The notes below the pieces were generated by a model. That model was given only the letters and a program-made list of their open reading frames with translations, made no database searches and had not been told where the DNA came from. From Desulfobacca sp. (GTDB lineage: Bacteria; Desulfobacterota; Desulfobaccia; Desulfobaccales; Desulfobaccaceae), in the NCBI GenBank assembly GCA_020725545.1, contig DYEV01000009.1:1-64000 (forward strand): a stretch of DNA of 64,000 bases, given 5' to 3'. How positions within the stretch are numbered: position 1 is the stretch's first letter; every line of letters starts with the position of its first letter. Shown one piece after another: positions 16,649 to 25,715 of this stretch. A program made the translations under genes and the position numbers.

Positions 16649-18688
16649 ATGGGCAGCGCCGTAAAATTAAAAAATCTACGAAACATTGGAATTATAGCAC
16701 ATATTGATGCCGGCAAGACGACGTTGACGGAGCGGATTCTCTATTATACCGGCAAGACCCACAAAATGGGGGAAGTGCATAATGGCGCAGCGGTCATGGA
16801 CTGGATGCCGGAGGAGCAGGAGCGGGGCATTACCATCACCTCGGCGGTGACCACCTGTGAGTGGCAAGGGTGTCAGATCAACATCGTAGACACGCCCGGG
16901 CATGTGGATTTTACTATAGAAGTGGAGCGGTCGCTGCGGGTCTTGGACGGGGCCATCGGCGTCTTTGATGCGGTGAACGGGGTCGAGCCCCAATCGGAAA
17001 CGGTCTGGCATCAGGCGGATAAATATCGGGTTCCCAAACTCGCCTTTATCAATAAGATGGATCGTTTGGGGGCGGACTTCCCGGCAGCGGTGCAGAGCAT
17101 GCGAGAGAAATTGGGGGCTCGCCCCCTGCTGCTCACCATCCCCATGGGGCAGGAAGATCAATTCCGCGGGGTCATCGATGTCTTGAAGCAAAAAGCCATT
17201 GTCTGGGACGAAGAAAGTCTGGGCGCCATCTATCAGGAAGTGCCGATCCCGGCGGCATTCACCGAGGCGGCCCAGCAGGCCTATGAAAATTTGCTGGAGG
17301 CCCTCGCGGATGTGGATGACGCGGTCATGGAGGCGTATGTGGGGGGAGAGGACCTGTCCCCGGAGGAATTGGCCCAGGCCATCCACCGGGCCACCATCCA
17401 TCTGCGGGCCGTGCCCACTTATTGCGGGTCGGCGCTGCGGAACAAGGGCGTTCAACCCCTGCTGGACGGCATTGTCAGGTTTTTACCTGATCCCACGGAA
17501 GTTCCGGCGGTAACCGGGGTAAATCCTCTGACCGGGGAGACGGAACAGCGCCCGGCCCGGCGGGAAGGTCCTTTGGCGGCATTGGTCTTTAAGATCATTA
17601 TGGACCAGGGGCGGAAGTTGTCCTATGTGCGGATTTATTCCGGCACGTTGAAAACCGGCCAGGATGTCTATAATCCCATCAAAAAGGTAACGGAAAAGGC
17701 AGCCCGGATTTTGCGCATGCATGCCAATCAGCGGGAGCGCTTGGATGAAGCCCCGGCCGGCAATCTGGTGGGGGTCATGGGCTTGAAACACAGCACGACC
17801 GGCGATACCCTGTGCAGTCCGGAGGCGCCCATTGTACTGGAACCCATTGAATCCTATATTCCTGTTATGTCCTTGGCCATCGAACCGCAGACCCGGGATG
17901 ATCAGGAAAAGCTGGAGGCCGCCCTCAGCCGGTTAGTGGAAGAGGATCCCAGTGTGCGGGTGTGGACCGATGAAGAAACGGGGCAGATCATTCTCTCGGG
18001 CATGGGAGAATTACACCTGGAAGTCCTGATCCATCGCCTGGAGCGGGAATTTCACACCCGGGTGATGGCCGGACGACCACAGGTGGTTTATCGGGAGACC
18101 ATTAATAAGCCGGCGACGGCCAGCGCCGTCTTTGATCGGGAACTGGCCGGCAAACGGCATTATGCGGCGGTCACCGTGCAGGTGACCCCGCAGCCCCGGG
18201 GGGACGGCAATCGGGTGGAGTCAAAACTGCCGCCGGAACACCCGGCCGCGCCCTTTGTGCCCATGATGCTGGAAGCAGTGACCGGTGCCTTGTTGGCCGG
18301 CGCCGCCTTTGGCCAACCGGTGGTGGATGTCGCAGCCACGGTGTTGGAGGCCGAGGTCAGAGAAGGGTTGGCCAGCGACATGGCCTTCCGGGTGGCGGCC
18401 ATGCAGGCGGCCAAACAGGCCTGCCTGGAGGGCCAACCGGCCCTCCTCGAGCCCATCATGCGGGTGGAAATCATCGTCCCCGAGGAATTCATGGGCGAGG
18501 TCATCGGCGACTTTAACGCCCGCAAAGGCAAAATTGAAGAGTTGCAATCTAAGGGCGCCATTCGGGTCATCACCGGTTTGGCGCCCTTGGCCAGCATGTT
18601 CGGTTATGCTACGGCCCTGCGCTCGGCCACCCAGGGTCGGGGCACTTTTACCATGCAGTTTCATCATTTCGGCCAGGCGGAAAAATAG
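16649..18688 (+). CDS. fusA: Elongation factor G (stand-alone copy)
   Basis: The 679-residue product has all EF-G features: G1 AHIDAGKTT, G2 with RGITIT, G3 DTPGHVDF, G4 NKMD, then domains II-V, with the domain IV/V stretch ending MFGYATALRSATQGRGTF. EF-G drives translocation on the ribosome and, with RRF, recycling. It is not in the usual str operon (no rpsL, rpsG or tuf nearby), so it is probably a second EF-G of the kind common in deltaproteobacteria. The start at 16649 has AAAGG close upstream. Whether it acts in elongation or only in recycling cannot be told from the sequence. Confidence 0.93.
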   Translation: MGSAVKLKNLRNIGIIAHIDAGKTTLTERILYYTGKTHKMGEVHNGAAVMDWMPEEQERGITITSAVTTCEWQGCQINIVDTPGHVDFTIEVERSLRVLDGAIGVFDAVNGVEPQSETVWHQADKYRVPKLAFINKMDRLGADFPAAVQSMREKLGARPLLLTIPMGQEDQFRGVIDVLKQKAIVWDEESLGAIYQEVPIPAAFTEAAQQAYENLLEALADVDDAVMEAYVGGEDLSPEELAQAIHRATIHLRAVPTYCGSALRNKGVQPLLDGIVRFLPDPTEVPAVTGVNPLTGETEQRPARREGPLAALVFKIIMDQGRKLSYVRIYSGTLKTGQDVYNPIKKVTEKAARILRMHANQRERLDEAPAGNLVGVMGLKHSTTGDTLCSPEAPIVLEPIESYIPVMSLAIEPQTRDDQEKLEAALSRLVEEDPSVRVWTDEETGQIILSGMGELHLEVLIHRLEREFHTRVMAGRPQVVYRETINKPATASAVFDRELAGKRHYAAVTVQVTPQPRGDGNRVESKLPPEHPAAPFVPMMLEAVTGALLAGAAFGQPVVDVAATVLEAEVREGLASDMAFRVAAMQAAKQACLEGQPALLEPIMRVEIIVPEEFMGEVIGDFNARKGKIEELQSKGAIRVITGLAPLASMFGYATALRSATQGRGTFTMQFHHFGQAEK

Positions 18689-18746
18689 GGAACGGGGCCG
18701 CGGCGTCACGCCAAGGCAGCAAAACCCTCGGACCGGCCATTTGATA

Positions 18747-18882
18747 TAACCCCAAATTGAGCGATTATTGAAGCAATCGCTTGGTAGCCGCAGGCTTTAG
18801 CCTGCGCTCAGAACGACCTGATTAGTAGCAGTAACTTAGCGCAATCTAAAGATTGCGGCGACAAAACGCCTCATTTGGGTTG
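18747..18882. repeat. Nested palindromic element (REP-like)
   Basis: An outer imperfect inverted repeat (AACCCCAAATTGAG near 18748-18761 and CTCATTTGGGTT near 18870-18881) encloses three hairpins. These are AGCGATT/AATCGCT (18760-18781), CGCAGGC-TTTA-GCCTGCG (18789-18806) and CGCAATCT-AA-AGATTGCG (18840-18857). The 136-base unit sits between EF-G and ndk. It looks like a mobile palindromic repeat or a structured leader. Confidence 0.65.
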
Positions 18883-18941
18883 ACAACATCTTGGTCGCGC
18901 TGCCCTCTTCGGCAGTCGGCAGTCAGGAAGGAAACAGTACT

Positions 18942-19361
18942 ATGGCAATGGAGCAGACGTTATCTCTGATTAAACCGGACGGCGTCGCCCGGGGGCTGAT
19001 CGGCGAAGTGATCGGCCGTTTTGAACGGGCCGGGCTAAAGATCAAGGCCATGAAGATGGTGCAGTTGAGCAAAACCCAGGCCCAGAAATTTTATGCGGTA
19101 CACGAAAACCGACCTTTTTATGACAGCCTGACCACCTTCATGAGCTCCGGTCCCATCGTGGCCATGATCCTGGAGGGGGAGGACGCCATTTTGCGGAACC
19201 GGGACCTGATGGGGGACACCAATTATCAGAAAGCTGCCCCGGGCACGATCCGGGCCGATTTTGCCCGGGATATCGAAGCGAATATCGTGCACGGCTCCGA
19301 TGGGGCCGACACGGCCAGGACGGAAATAGCCTTTTTCTTCAATGAGTTGGAAAAATATTAG
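18942..19361 (+). CDS. ndk: Nucleoside diphosphate kinase
   Basis: Ndk moves the gamma phosphate of ATP to other nucleoside diphosphates through a phosphohistidine. The 139-residue product has the family's N-terminal [13 protein letters not shown], the ENRPFYDSL segment, and the catalytic histidine region [16 protein letters not shown] (the usual NxxHGSDSxESAxxEI with small changes). The ATG at 18942 has AGGAAGGAAA upstream; the frame extends to 18891 without family similarity. It is followed after 111 bases by thiL on the same strand. Confidence 0.96.
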   Translation: MAMEQTLSLIKPDGVARGLIGEVIGRFERAGLKIKAMKMVQLSKTQAQKFYAVHENRPFYDSLTTFMSSGPIVAMILEGEDAILRNRDLMGDTNYQKAAPGTIRADFARDIEANIVHGSDGADTARTEIAFFFNELEKY

Positions 19362-19472
19362 CAGTTTTTTGGTCCGGCGACGTCCCGAGTGCCGGCGTCG
19401 CCAGCCGGCAGCACGGTTCGGAAGGTTCTCAGGACGCCGAAGGGCGGCCGCGCCGGGAGACGTGAGGAAGAT

Positions 19473-20483
19473 ATGGCCGGCGAGCGCCGCCTGATCACTG
19501 CCCTGAGCCGGATTTTTGGCCCGCCCCCACCGCGAGTGCTCTGCGGCATCGGCGATGATACCGCCATCTTGGCAGTGGAGCCGGAGCAGGAACTGCTCTG
19601 GACCATCGATGCCCTCATCGAGGGGGTACACTTCGATCTCAGATATACGCCACTGCGGTCGTTGGGCTGGAAATCCCTGGCGGTGAATCTCAGTGATATT
19701 GCGGCTATGGGCGGTGAGCCGCAGTATGCCTTGCTGGCCTTGGGGTGGCCGCCGACCAGAGACCTCGACCAAGCTCTGGAGTTGGCCCAAGGCATGCAAG
19801 ACGCAGCCGAGGAATACGGCGTAACGGTGATCGGCGGTGATACCGTGGCCGCGCCGGCCGGACTGACGCTGAGCCTGACGGTCATCGGCCAGGTGCGGCC
19901 AGGGCTGGCGTTGCGACGGGATGGGGCCCAGGTGGGCGATGAAATCTATGTCACCGGTCCCCTGGGTCTGGCGGCCGCCGGGTTGGAGGTGCTGCGCGGC
20001 GGCGTGGAGCTGCCCAAGGACAGGCAGGACACTGTGACGGCGGCGTTTTTGCGGCCCCGGCCTCAGATTGCCGCCGGCCGCCTCCTGGCGGGCCAACGCC
20101 TGGCCACGGCGGCCATTGATCTATCCGATGGCGTGGCCTCAGACCTGGAGCAGGTCTGTCTGCGTAGCGGGGTCGGCGCGGTGCTGACGATGGCTTCCCT
20201 CCCTATTCCCCAGCCGGTCCAGGAGGTTGCCAGCTGCCTGGGGCTTGATCCCCAGGATCTGGCCCTGAAAGGTGGGGAGGATTATCAGCTCCTCTTTACC
20301 GTCAATCCAGGGAAACGAGCAGTGCTCCACCTGGCTTTTGCCAGAGCGGGGTTGCCGGCCCCGACCGGCATCGGCAGCATCGTTGCCGGTGCCGGTATCC
20401 GGCTGCGGGGGGCTAAGGGGGAGCAGGAAATAGCCGGAACCGGCTTCGATCATTTCCCGGATGGCGGCCTTAGAGGTGATTAA
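19473..20483 (+). CDS. thiL: Thiamine-monophosphate kinase
   Basis: ThiL phosphorylates thiamine monophosphate to the active cofactor thiamine diphosphate. Conserved blocks seen are CGIGDDTAIL near the N-terminus, DALIEGVHFDLRYTP, AVNLSDIAAMGGEP, GGDTVAAPAGLTLSLTVIG, AIDLSDGVASDL and KGGEDYQLLF. These include the aspartates that bind Mg2+ and phosphate. The start at 19473 follows GAGGAAG by about five bases; the longer frame from 19389 is not supported. The 336-residue length is normal. No TPP riboswitch pattern is seen upstream. Confidence 0.95.
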   Translation: MAGERRLITALSRIFGPPPPRVLCGIGDDTAILAVEPEQELLWTIDALIEGVHFDLRYTPLRSLGWKSLAVNLSDIAAMGGEPQYALLALGWPPTRDLDQALELAQGMQDAAEEYGVTVIGGDTVAAPAGLTLSLTVIGQVRPGLALRRDGAQVGDEIYVTGPLGLAAAGLEVLRGGVELPKDRQDTVTAAFLRPRPQIAAGRLLAGQRLATAAIDLSDGVASDLEQVCLRSGVGAVLTMASLPIPQPVQEVASCLGLDPQDLALKGGEDYQLLFTVNPGKRAVLHLAFARAGLPAPTGIGSIVAGAGIRLRGAKGEQEIAGTGFDHFPDGGLRGD

Positions 20484-20487
20484 AAGC

Positions 20488-20545
20488 TGTTGCAAAACCC
20501 TAAACACCGATTATCTGTTAGGAATGACAAAAAGTTTTTGCAACA
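20488..20545 (+). terminator. Hairpin after thiL
   Basis: TGTTGCAAAA (20488-20497) and TTTTGCAACA (20536-20545) form a 10-bp stem starting five bases after the thiL stop. The loop is long and there is no clean T-run, so efficiency is uncertain. It could act for the convergent CooT transcript as well. Confidence 0.45.
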
Positions 20546-20597
20546 ACCCGTAGGCCGCAAGGGCAAGGCTTTTAGGTTGTCTCAGCGGCGAGCGTCT

Positions 20598-20789
20598 CTA
20601 CTTGGTTTCCACTAGAATAACTTTATGATTTACCAGATTCAGGCTTTGGATGGCGGCCTTGACGATTTTCTGCTCACCGAAGATACTGACCAGGCGGAGA
20701 TGATCGCCCTCGGGTTCGATAAGATCGACGTCTTCCAGGAGTAATTCTTCCTGACCGTTGCGGATTATATAAGCGGCGGCTTCACACAT
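20598..20789 (-). CDS. CooT family nickel-binding protein
   Basis: The 63-residue product begins MCEAAAYI and contains EELLLEDVDLIEPEGD and SIFGEQKIVKA, typical of the CooT family. In Rhodospirillum rubrum, CooT is a dimeric Ni(II)-binding protein that helps supply nickel to CO dehydrogenase, with Cys2 as a ligand; Cys2 is present here. The start at 20789 is chosen because the family begins Met-Cys-Glu; AAGGAG lies ten bases upstream. It overlaps the end of the DUF3842 gene by 8 bases, so the two are translated together. A nickel-chaperone role is inference; the window also encodes a nickel hydrogenase. Confidence 0.82.
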   Translation of the reverse strand: MCEAAAYIIRNGQEELLLEDVDLIEPEGDHLRLVSIFGEQKIVKAAIQSLNLVNHKVILVETK

Positions 20790-21213
20790 CTTGCATAATC
20801 TCCTTGAGTCGGATACTGACAATGTGTTCCACGAGATGGGGCAATGGTTCGGGTTTCAGGCCCACGATTTCGATCCGTTCCTGAGTTAACGGTAAAAGTA
20901 ATTTTAGGGCCTTGGCGGCGGCAATAGCTTCGGCCATGCGGGGGGTGAGCTCTCCCATCATGGCATTGGGAAGAATGATGGCGATGGGCCCGATGACAAT
21001 GTCGGCAGTGGCTACCGTCTGGACAATGGCATTTTCGCCGGTAGCACCCCGATTGGCCCGGGCCTTAAGCATCTGGGCCGTGGCAATGGCATTGGTTCCC
21101 AAAGCAATGATTTCATGCTCCTCTTGATACACTTCTTTGAGTCGCTTAATAACGGCAGCGCCAATACCGCCACCCTGACCGTCCACCACGCAGATTCGCA
21201 CCGGTACCCTCAT
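20782..21213 (-). CDS. DUF3842 family protein
   Basis: I recognise this as the DUF3842 family of anaerobes, with an N-terminal nucleotide-binding-like motif (VVDGQGGGIGAAVI) and central GATGENAI and GPIAIILPNAMMGELT blocks. Its biochemical function is unknown. The glycine-rich start resembles a Rossmann-type phosphate loop. The likely start is at 21213 (MRVPVRICVVDG), with GATGAG just upstream; ATGs at 21231 and 21243 are alternatives. The overlap with the CooT gene suggests a shared role, perhaps nickel- or corrinoid-related, but this is only inference from context. Confidence 0.72.
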   Translation of the reverse strand: MRVPVRICVVDGQGGGIGAAVIKRLKEVYQEEHEIIALGTNAIATAQMLKARANRGATGENAIVQTVATADIVIGPIAIILPNAMMGELTPRMAEAIAAAKALKLLLPLTQERIEIVGLKPEPLPHLVEHIVSIRLKEIMQDV

Positions 21214-21243
21214 CTCATCTTTTCTAGGCATATAGTATAGCAT

Positions 21244-21895
21244 TCTCGGCGCCGCTGCAACTTTTTCGGCTTAATTATTTAAAGCTGCCATAGATCAACG
21301 AGAAGCTATTTCAAAACCCCCGCACCTCAATGCTCTCCCCCCGGGGGCATGTTCTTACCCACAACTTAGTAACCGGAGAGTGCCTACCGGATCCGACCTG
21401 GAGGTCGGCGCTGGTGATTTTTTTCTCTTGCCGGCGAGGGAAGCGGCACAGATAATTTACTATATTCAACACTTTGGCCAATGCCCTTTGCTTCTCTCCC
21501 ACTTATGGGTAATGATAAGGCCAGGGGGAGAGGAAATCTTAAGGAATTAACAGGATATTTTCTTTCTATCAGCAGAATACCATACCCCGCAAAAAGGTTT
21601 TGAAACAAGTTATAGCATCCAGCAGATATCGTTAGGAAATTTGCTGCATTTGGTCAGATATGGGGTATTAATCAATCTCTTCCAATAGATAACTTGACAG
21701 AGGGTTGGCATCCCTGTCATGCTTACAATTGGCCATCCTGATCTTCGGATGAATACGGCTTAGAAAAAATTTAAGGAAAAGGCAAGATCGGTCGATAACG
21801 GATGAAAGGGAGAAGAAAAATTTTCAACGATACCTTCGGCGCGGTAATGCCGTAGCAGGAGATGGTGTTTCCCCAAATCCTGAAGGAGTTCTGGC
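21244..21895. other. Intergenic region with one palindrome, no supported gene
   Basis: About 650 bases without a credible gene; the short leftward frames at 21311-21608 have no ribosome sites or family features. A hairpin, CCGACCT-GG-AGGTCGG, lies at 21393-21408 and resembles widespread palindromic repeats. The right part is moderately AT-rich and must hold the PilZ-gene promoter. Confidence 0.5.
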
Positions 21896-22339
21896 ATGGC
21901 CGACCAGAAAAAGACTGACCAAAAATCTGCGGAGCAGGCCGAGGACAAGGCCATCCGAGAGGCCCGGCGGGCCCGCACTTATCTGATTAATAGAGAACTG
22001 TTGGAAAAAATGACCAAAAAACAGGCAGAGAGACTCCGGAAGGCCCGCCGTTTCCCGGTAAACCGGGAACTCCTGGAAGTCAATGGCAAACCCGGCAACG
22101 GTGCTCAGCTTCTGGATCTGAGTATGAATGGGGCCAGACTGCGCCTGCCGTTTTCTCCTCCTTTCATGAGTCAGATAACGCTCAAATTTACCCTGCAGAC
22201 TGATGCCAGGATACAATCGGTAATAGGCCGGGTGATCTGGTCACGCCGTGGCCTCGATAAAGATTGGTACGAGGTGGGGGTGCAATTTTATCAGAATTAT
22301 TGGGAAATTGATCAGTTGTTGCGGTTAGAACAGCGCTGA
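21896..22339 (+). CDS. PilZ domain protein
   Basis: PilZ domains bind cyclic di-GMP through an arginine-rich N-terminal motif and a later D/N-x-S-x-x-G motif. Here LLDLSMNGARLRL (about 72-84) supplies the second motif and RKARRFPVNREL (about 48-59) the arginine region, followed by beta-strand sequence up to the C-terminus. The first 60 residues are charged and helical, and they contain a near-duplicate of the NRELLE segment (residues 32-37 and 56-61). The binding motif is not a perfect RxxxR, so c-di-GMP binding is probable but unproven. GGAG lies eight bases before the ATG. It converges on mnmG with 13 bases between stops. Confidence 0.78.
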   Translation: MADQKKTDQKSAEQAEDKAIREARRARTYLINRELLEKMTKKQAERLRKARRFPVNRELLEVNGKPGNGAQLLDLSMNGARLRLPFSPPFMSQITLKFTLQTDARIQSVIGRVIWSRRGLDKDWYEVGVQFYQNYWEIDQLLRLEQR

Positions 22340-22352
22340 GGGCCGCCGGCCA

Positions 22353-24251
22353 TTAATGGCAGTCTGACCCTTGCGCCCGCTGAGCGGGCCAGCGTTTGAG
22401 ATAGACCAACAGCAGGGCAATGGCCGCCGGGGTAACCCCGGAGATGCGGGCGGCTTGACCGAGGGATTGGGGCCGGATTTCCTGCAGTTTTTGACGCACC
22501 TCATTGGACAGGCCGGGCACGCGATTATAATCAAAATCCGGGGGCAGATATTTCTTTTCCAGATTGACCATCTGTTGCACCGCTTCTGTTTGCCGCTGAA
22601 TATAGCCCTCGTATTTGTGTTGAATCTCCAATTGTTCCACCACAGCCGGGGGCACGGCCGGCACCTCGCCGGCCCAGGCATAGAGGCTGGGCAGATCGAG
22701 TTCCGGTCGTTTCAGGAGCTTCAGCAACGGCGTCGGCTCTTTCAGGACCGTCGACCCCCGTGCGGCCAGGGCTGCATTAATGGCCGGCAGGGGGAAAATT
22801 TTTATTCCCGCCAGCCTGATTTCCTCTTCGGCCAGAAGGCGCTTTTTTTCCCGCACCGCTTCCACGGCTTCCTTGGTCACCAACCCCAATTCATACCCCA
22901 GTTCCGTCAGGCGCAGATCGGCGTTGTCCTCCCGCAGCAGGAGGCGGTATTCGGCCCGAGAGGTAAACATGCGGTATGGCTCGCGGGTGCCTTTGGTAAC
23001 TAAATCATCCACTAAGACGGCCATATAGGCCTGGCCGCGGTGCAGCAGAAAAGGCGGCCGTCCCAGGATCTGGCAGGCGGCGTTAATGCCGGCCCATAAT
23101 CCTTGGGCTGCAGCTTCTTCATAGCCGGAGGTGCCGTTGATCTGGCCGGCCAGGAAGAGGCCTTTGACCAGTTTGCTTTCCAGGGTCGGCAGGAGTTGGG
23201 TGGGCAGCACATAATCGTATTCAATGGCATAGGCCGGCCGCATGATTTCTGCTGCCTCGAGGCCAGGGACGCTGCGGAACAGGTGTAACTGGATCTCCAC
23301 CGGCAGACAATTGCCCAACCCCTTGGCATAAATCTCTTGGGTCTGCCGACCCTCCGGCTCCAGGGTGACCTGATGGGAGGGTTTGTCGGCAAAGCGCATG
23401 ACCTTGTCTTCCAGGGAGGGGCAATACCGGGCGCTGGTGCCTTTGATGACGCCGCTATAGAGGGGCGAAAAATGGATATGGTCCCGGATGAGACGGTGGG
23501 TCAGGGCCGAGGTCTGGGTGACGTAACAGGTGACCTGTTCCCGGGGGCCCAAGGGACTCCGCCAGGAGAAGGGCCGCACCTGTTCGGAGCCCTGGAGTTG
23601 GCCCATGGCGCTGAAATCGATACTGGCCGCGTGCAGGCGGGGCGGGGTGCCGGTTTTCATGCGCCCCATCTGAAACCCCAGTTCCCGGAGGTGGGCTGCC
23701 AACGTTGTGGCCGCGAATTCGCCGGCCCGACCGGCCTGAATCTGATGTGGGCCGATGTGAATCAGGCCGTTTAAAAAGGTGCCGGTGGTGATCAAAACTG
23801 CCTTGGCCCGATAACACAAGCCATAGGATTCCACCACGCCCACGACCCGGCCGTCTTCGATGAGGAGGCGGTCCACCATGGCTTCCCGGATGTGGATGCG
23901 GGGCTGCGCCTCCAAGAGGGCCTTCATGGCTAACCGGTAGGCCTGTTTGTCGCACTGCACCCGAGTGCCTCGGACTGCCGGCCCTTTGGAAGTGTTCAAG
24001 AGACGGAATTGGATGCCGGTCTGATCCGCCAGATAGCCCATGGCGCCGCCCAGGGCATCGATCTCTTTGACCAGGTGGCCTTTGGCCAGACCGCCGATGG
24101 CCGGATTGCAGGCCATCTGGGCAATGGTGTCCAGGTTTAAATTAAACACCAGGACCTCCAGACCCAGCCGGGCAGCGGCCAGGGCTCCTTCGCAACCGGC
24201 ATGGCCGGCCCCGACCACGATGAGATCATAGGTTTGCGGATAAAAGGTCAC
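22353..24251 (-). CDS. mnmG: tRNA U34 carboxymethylaminomethyl-modifying enzyme MnmG (GidA)
   Basis: MnmG, with MnmE, modifies the wobble uridine of several tRNAs using FAD, NADH and methylenetetrahydrofolate or glycine. The 632-residue product shows the FAD motif [17 protein letters not shown], the two family signatures GxCxxxTxKGPAVRxxRxQxDK-like ([19 protein letters not shown]) and [16 protein letters not shown], and the C-terminal helical MnmE-binding domain. It appears complete. mnmE and rsmG are not adjacent. Confidence 0.97.
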   Translation of the reverse strand: MTFYPQTYDLIVVGAGHAGCEGALAAARLGLEVLVFNLNLDTIAQMACNPAIGGLAKGHLVKEIDALGGAMGYLADQTGIQFRLLNTSKGPAVRGTRVQCDKQAYRLAMKALLEAQPRIHIREAMVDRLLIEDGRVVGVVESYGLCYRAKAVLITTGTFLNGLIHIGPHQIQAGRAGEFAATTLAAHLRELGFQMGRMKTGTPPRLHAASIDFSAMGQLQGSEQVRPFSWRSPLGPREQVTCYVTQTSALTHRLIRDHIHFSPLYSGVIKGTSARYCPSLEDKVMRFADKPSHQVTLEPEGRQTQEIYAKGLGNCLPVEIQLHLFRSVPGLEAAEIMRPAYAIEYDYVLPTQLLPTLESKLVKGLFLAGQINGTSGYEEAAAQGLWAGINAACQILGRPPFLLHRGQAYMAVLVDDLVTKGTREPYRMFTSRAEYRLLLREDNADLRLTELGYELGLVTKEAVEAVREKKRLLAEEEIRLAGIKIFPLPAINAALAARGSTVLKEPTPLLKLLKRPELDLPSLYAWAGEVPAVPPAVVEQLEIQHKYEGYIQRQTEAVQQMVNLEKKYLPPDFDYNRVPGLSNEVRQKLQEIRPQSLGQAARISGVTPAAIALLLVYLKRWPAQRAQGSDCH

Positions 24252-24431
24252 GGGAGGTTACAAGATTGGTGACAGAGCCTAATTTTCTATGAATAATGCC
24301 GGGTTGGGAAATTCCCCTATGAAGGCGGTTGGCCGGTGCCAGCAGCCGTCTTCCCAAACTTTTTATCAAGCTCGAGTTTAGCTTTTATTAATAAAGTATT
24401 TTTTCAGTGGCCGACGCAACATTTCTTTCGT

Positions 24432-24818
24432 TTACTGCCAGTCCACTTCGCGCAGCAGTTCGATGAATTCCGGCGATTCAGTATATTTTTTAAGTGACTC
24501 CTGATAGTCGAGCCAATTTTCCCACAATGCCAGCCATTCCTGATTGTGGTAATAGATAGTGGTTTCTTCCCCGGAGTCTTTGACGCGCCGGTACTCGTCG
24601 TATTCTTCCTGACAACTGCTGCAGAAGCGATACGGGCCGTAATAGCGTTTGTACATTTCCTGGGGGTCGAACTGTACCCCACACATGGAACAGCGGGCCA
24701 AACAACGTTTGCATTGCAGGAACTTGCGGATAAACTCCAATTTTTTGGCCTTGTCAACCTTGACTTTCTTTTTCTGCTCCTGCTGCAGCCGCTTTTCTAA
24801 ATCGATGATTTTACTCAT
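24432..24818 (-). CDS. Cysteine-rich (zinc-ribbon-like) conserved hypothetical protein
   Basis: I do not recognise a named family. The 128-residue product begins MSKIIDLEKRLQQEQKKK, a charged helix, then carries six cysteines in CKRCLARCSMCG and FCSSCQ, suggesting one or two zinc ribbons. The C-terminal third is rich in Trp, Tyr and Glu (EWLALWENWLDYQ). No membrane segment or signal is seen. The start at 24818 follows GGAAGG; the frame extends to 24848. It could bind nucleic acid or act as a regulator. Confidence 0.6.
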   Translation of the reverse strand: MSKIIDLEKRLQQEQKKKVKVDKAKKLEFIRKFLQCKRCLARCSMCGVQFDPQEMYKRYYGPYRFCSSCQEEYDEYRRVKDSGEETTIYYHNQEWLALWENWLDYQESLKKYTESPEFIELLREVDWQ

Positions 24819-24973
24819 ACGGGCCTTCCAATGGCAAAAGGTTTCCATTCACTTTTCATTAAAATAATAATCATCCGGCGTTGCGTCAATGTGTTGCCCA
24901 AAACCAGGGAGGCCGGCGGTTGCCTTCCCAAGTCGAGGCTCGCAGACCGCTGCCAATGGCTGCTGACCGTGGC

Positions 24974-25615
24974 TCACTCGGCCAGGATGGTAGCTTTGAG
25001 GATGGTTACCGGTTCTACCGGGACGTCGCCGTGAAAGCCTTTGGTGGTGGTGGCCACCGCCTTGATGGCGTCCACCACGTCTTTCCCCTGGACCACCCGC
25101 CCGAAGACCGCGTAGCCCCAGCCGGCCGGGGTCTTGCTGGTGTGGTTCAGGTTTTTATTATCCGCCACGTTAATGAAAAATTGGGAGGTGGCGGAATCGG
25201 GCACCGCGGTGCGGGCCATGGCGATGGTATAAGCCTCGTTGCGCAGGCCGTTGTCCGCTTCATTTTTAATGGGCGCCCGGGTCGGTTTCTGCTGCATCTG
25301 GGCGTCCAGCCCGCCACCTTGGATCATAAAGCCATTGATCACCCGGTGAAAAATGGTGCCGTCATAAAAGCCGTCTTTGACGTACTGGAGAAAGTTGGCC
25401 ACGGTCAGCGGGGCCTTCTCCGGATAAAGTTCCAGGGTGATGTCGCCCATGGAGGTCTGCAGTTTTACCATAGGATTGCTCCGGGCCGCCCAACCGGGCT
25501 CGCCGCCCGGCACCCACGACCAGCACAGCAAGGTCAAGAGCCACAGGCGCAGGATCGTCGTTAGCAGCGGCGACGCCAACCGAGGCGGGCGGCATGATTG
25601 AGGTGGATGGTTCAT
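24974..25615 (-). CDS. Periplasmic peptidyl-prolyl cis-trans isomerase (cyclophilin)
   Basis: Cyclophilins catalyse proline isomerisation during protein folding. The mature part (about residue 50 onward) starts [20 protein letters not shown] and has the active-site stretch [14 protein letters not shown], a [19 protein letters not shown]-like core and [16 protein letters not shown]. An N-terminal signal with a long hydrophobic stretch ([16 protein letters not shown]) indicates export. The start at 25615 has GGCAGGGACT before it; the frame extends to 25762 without support. At 213 residues it is the size of PpiA-type enzymes. Confidence 0.93.
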   Translation of the reverse strand: MNHPPQSCRPPRLASPLLTTILRLWLLTLLCWSWVPGGEPGWAARSNPMVKLQTSMGDITLELYPEKAPLTVANFLQYVKDGFYDGTIFHRVINGFMIQGGGLDAQMQQKPTRAPIKNEADNGLRNEAYTIAMARTAVPDSATSQFFINVADNKNLNHTSKTPAGWGYAVFGRVVQGKDVVDAIKAVATTTKGFHGDVPVEPVTILKATILAE

Positions 25616-25715
25616 AGTCCCTGCCGGAAGATTAATTTTCCCAATTAGTATATCAGGATAAGGAGTCTGAGGCAATGCCCGGCCCGCGGCCGGAGCGTCA
25701 GTTACCGGAAGAAAC

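Noticed and set aside
21300-21610. Small leftward ORFs upstream of the PilZ gene
   Set aside because: No ribosome sites, low-complexity products, and a palindromic repeat runs through them.
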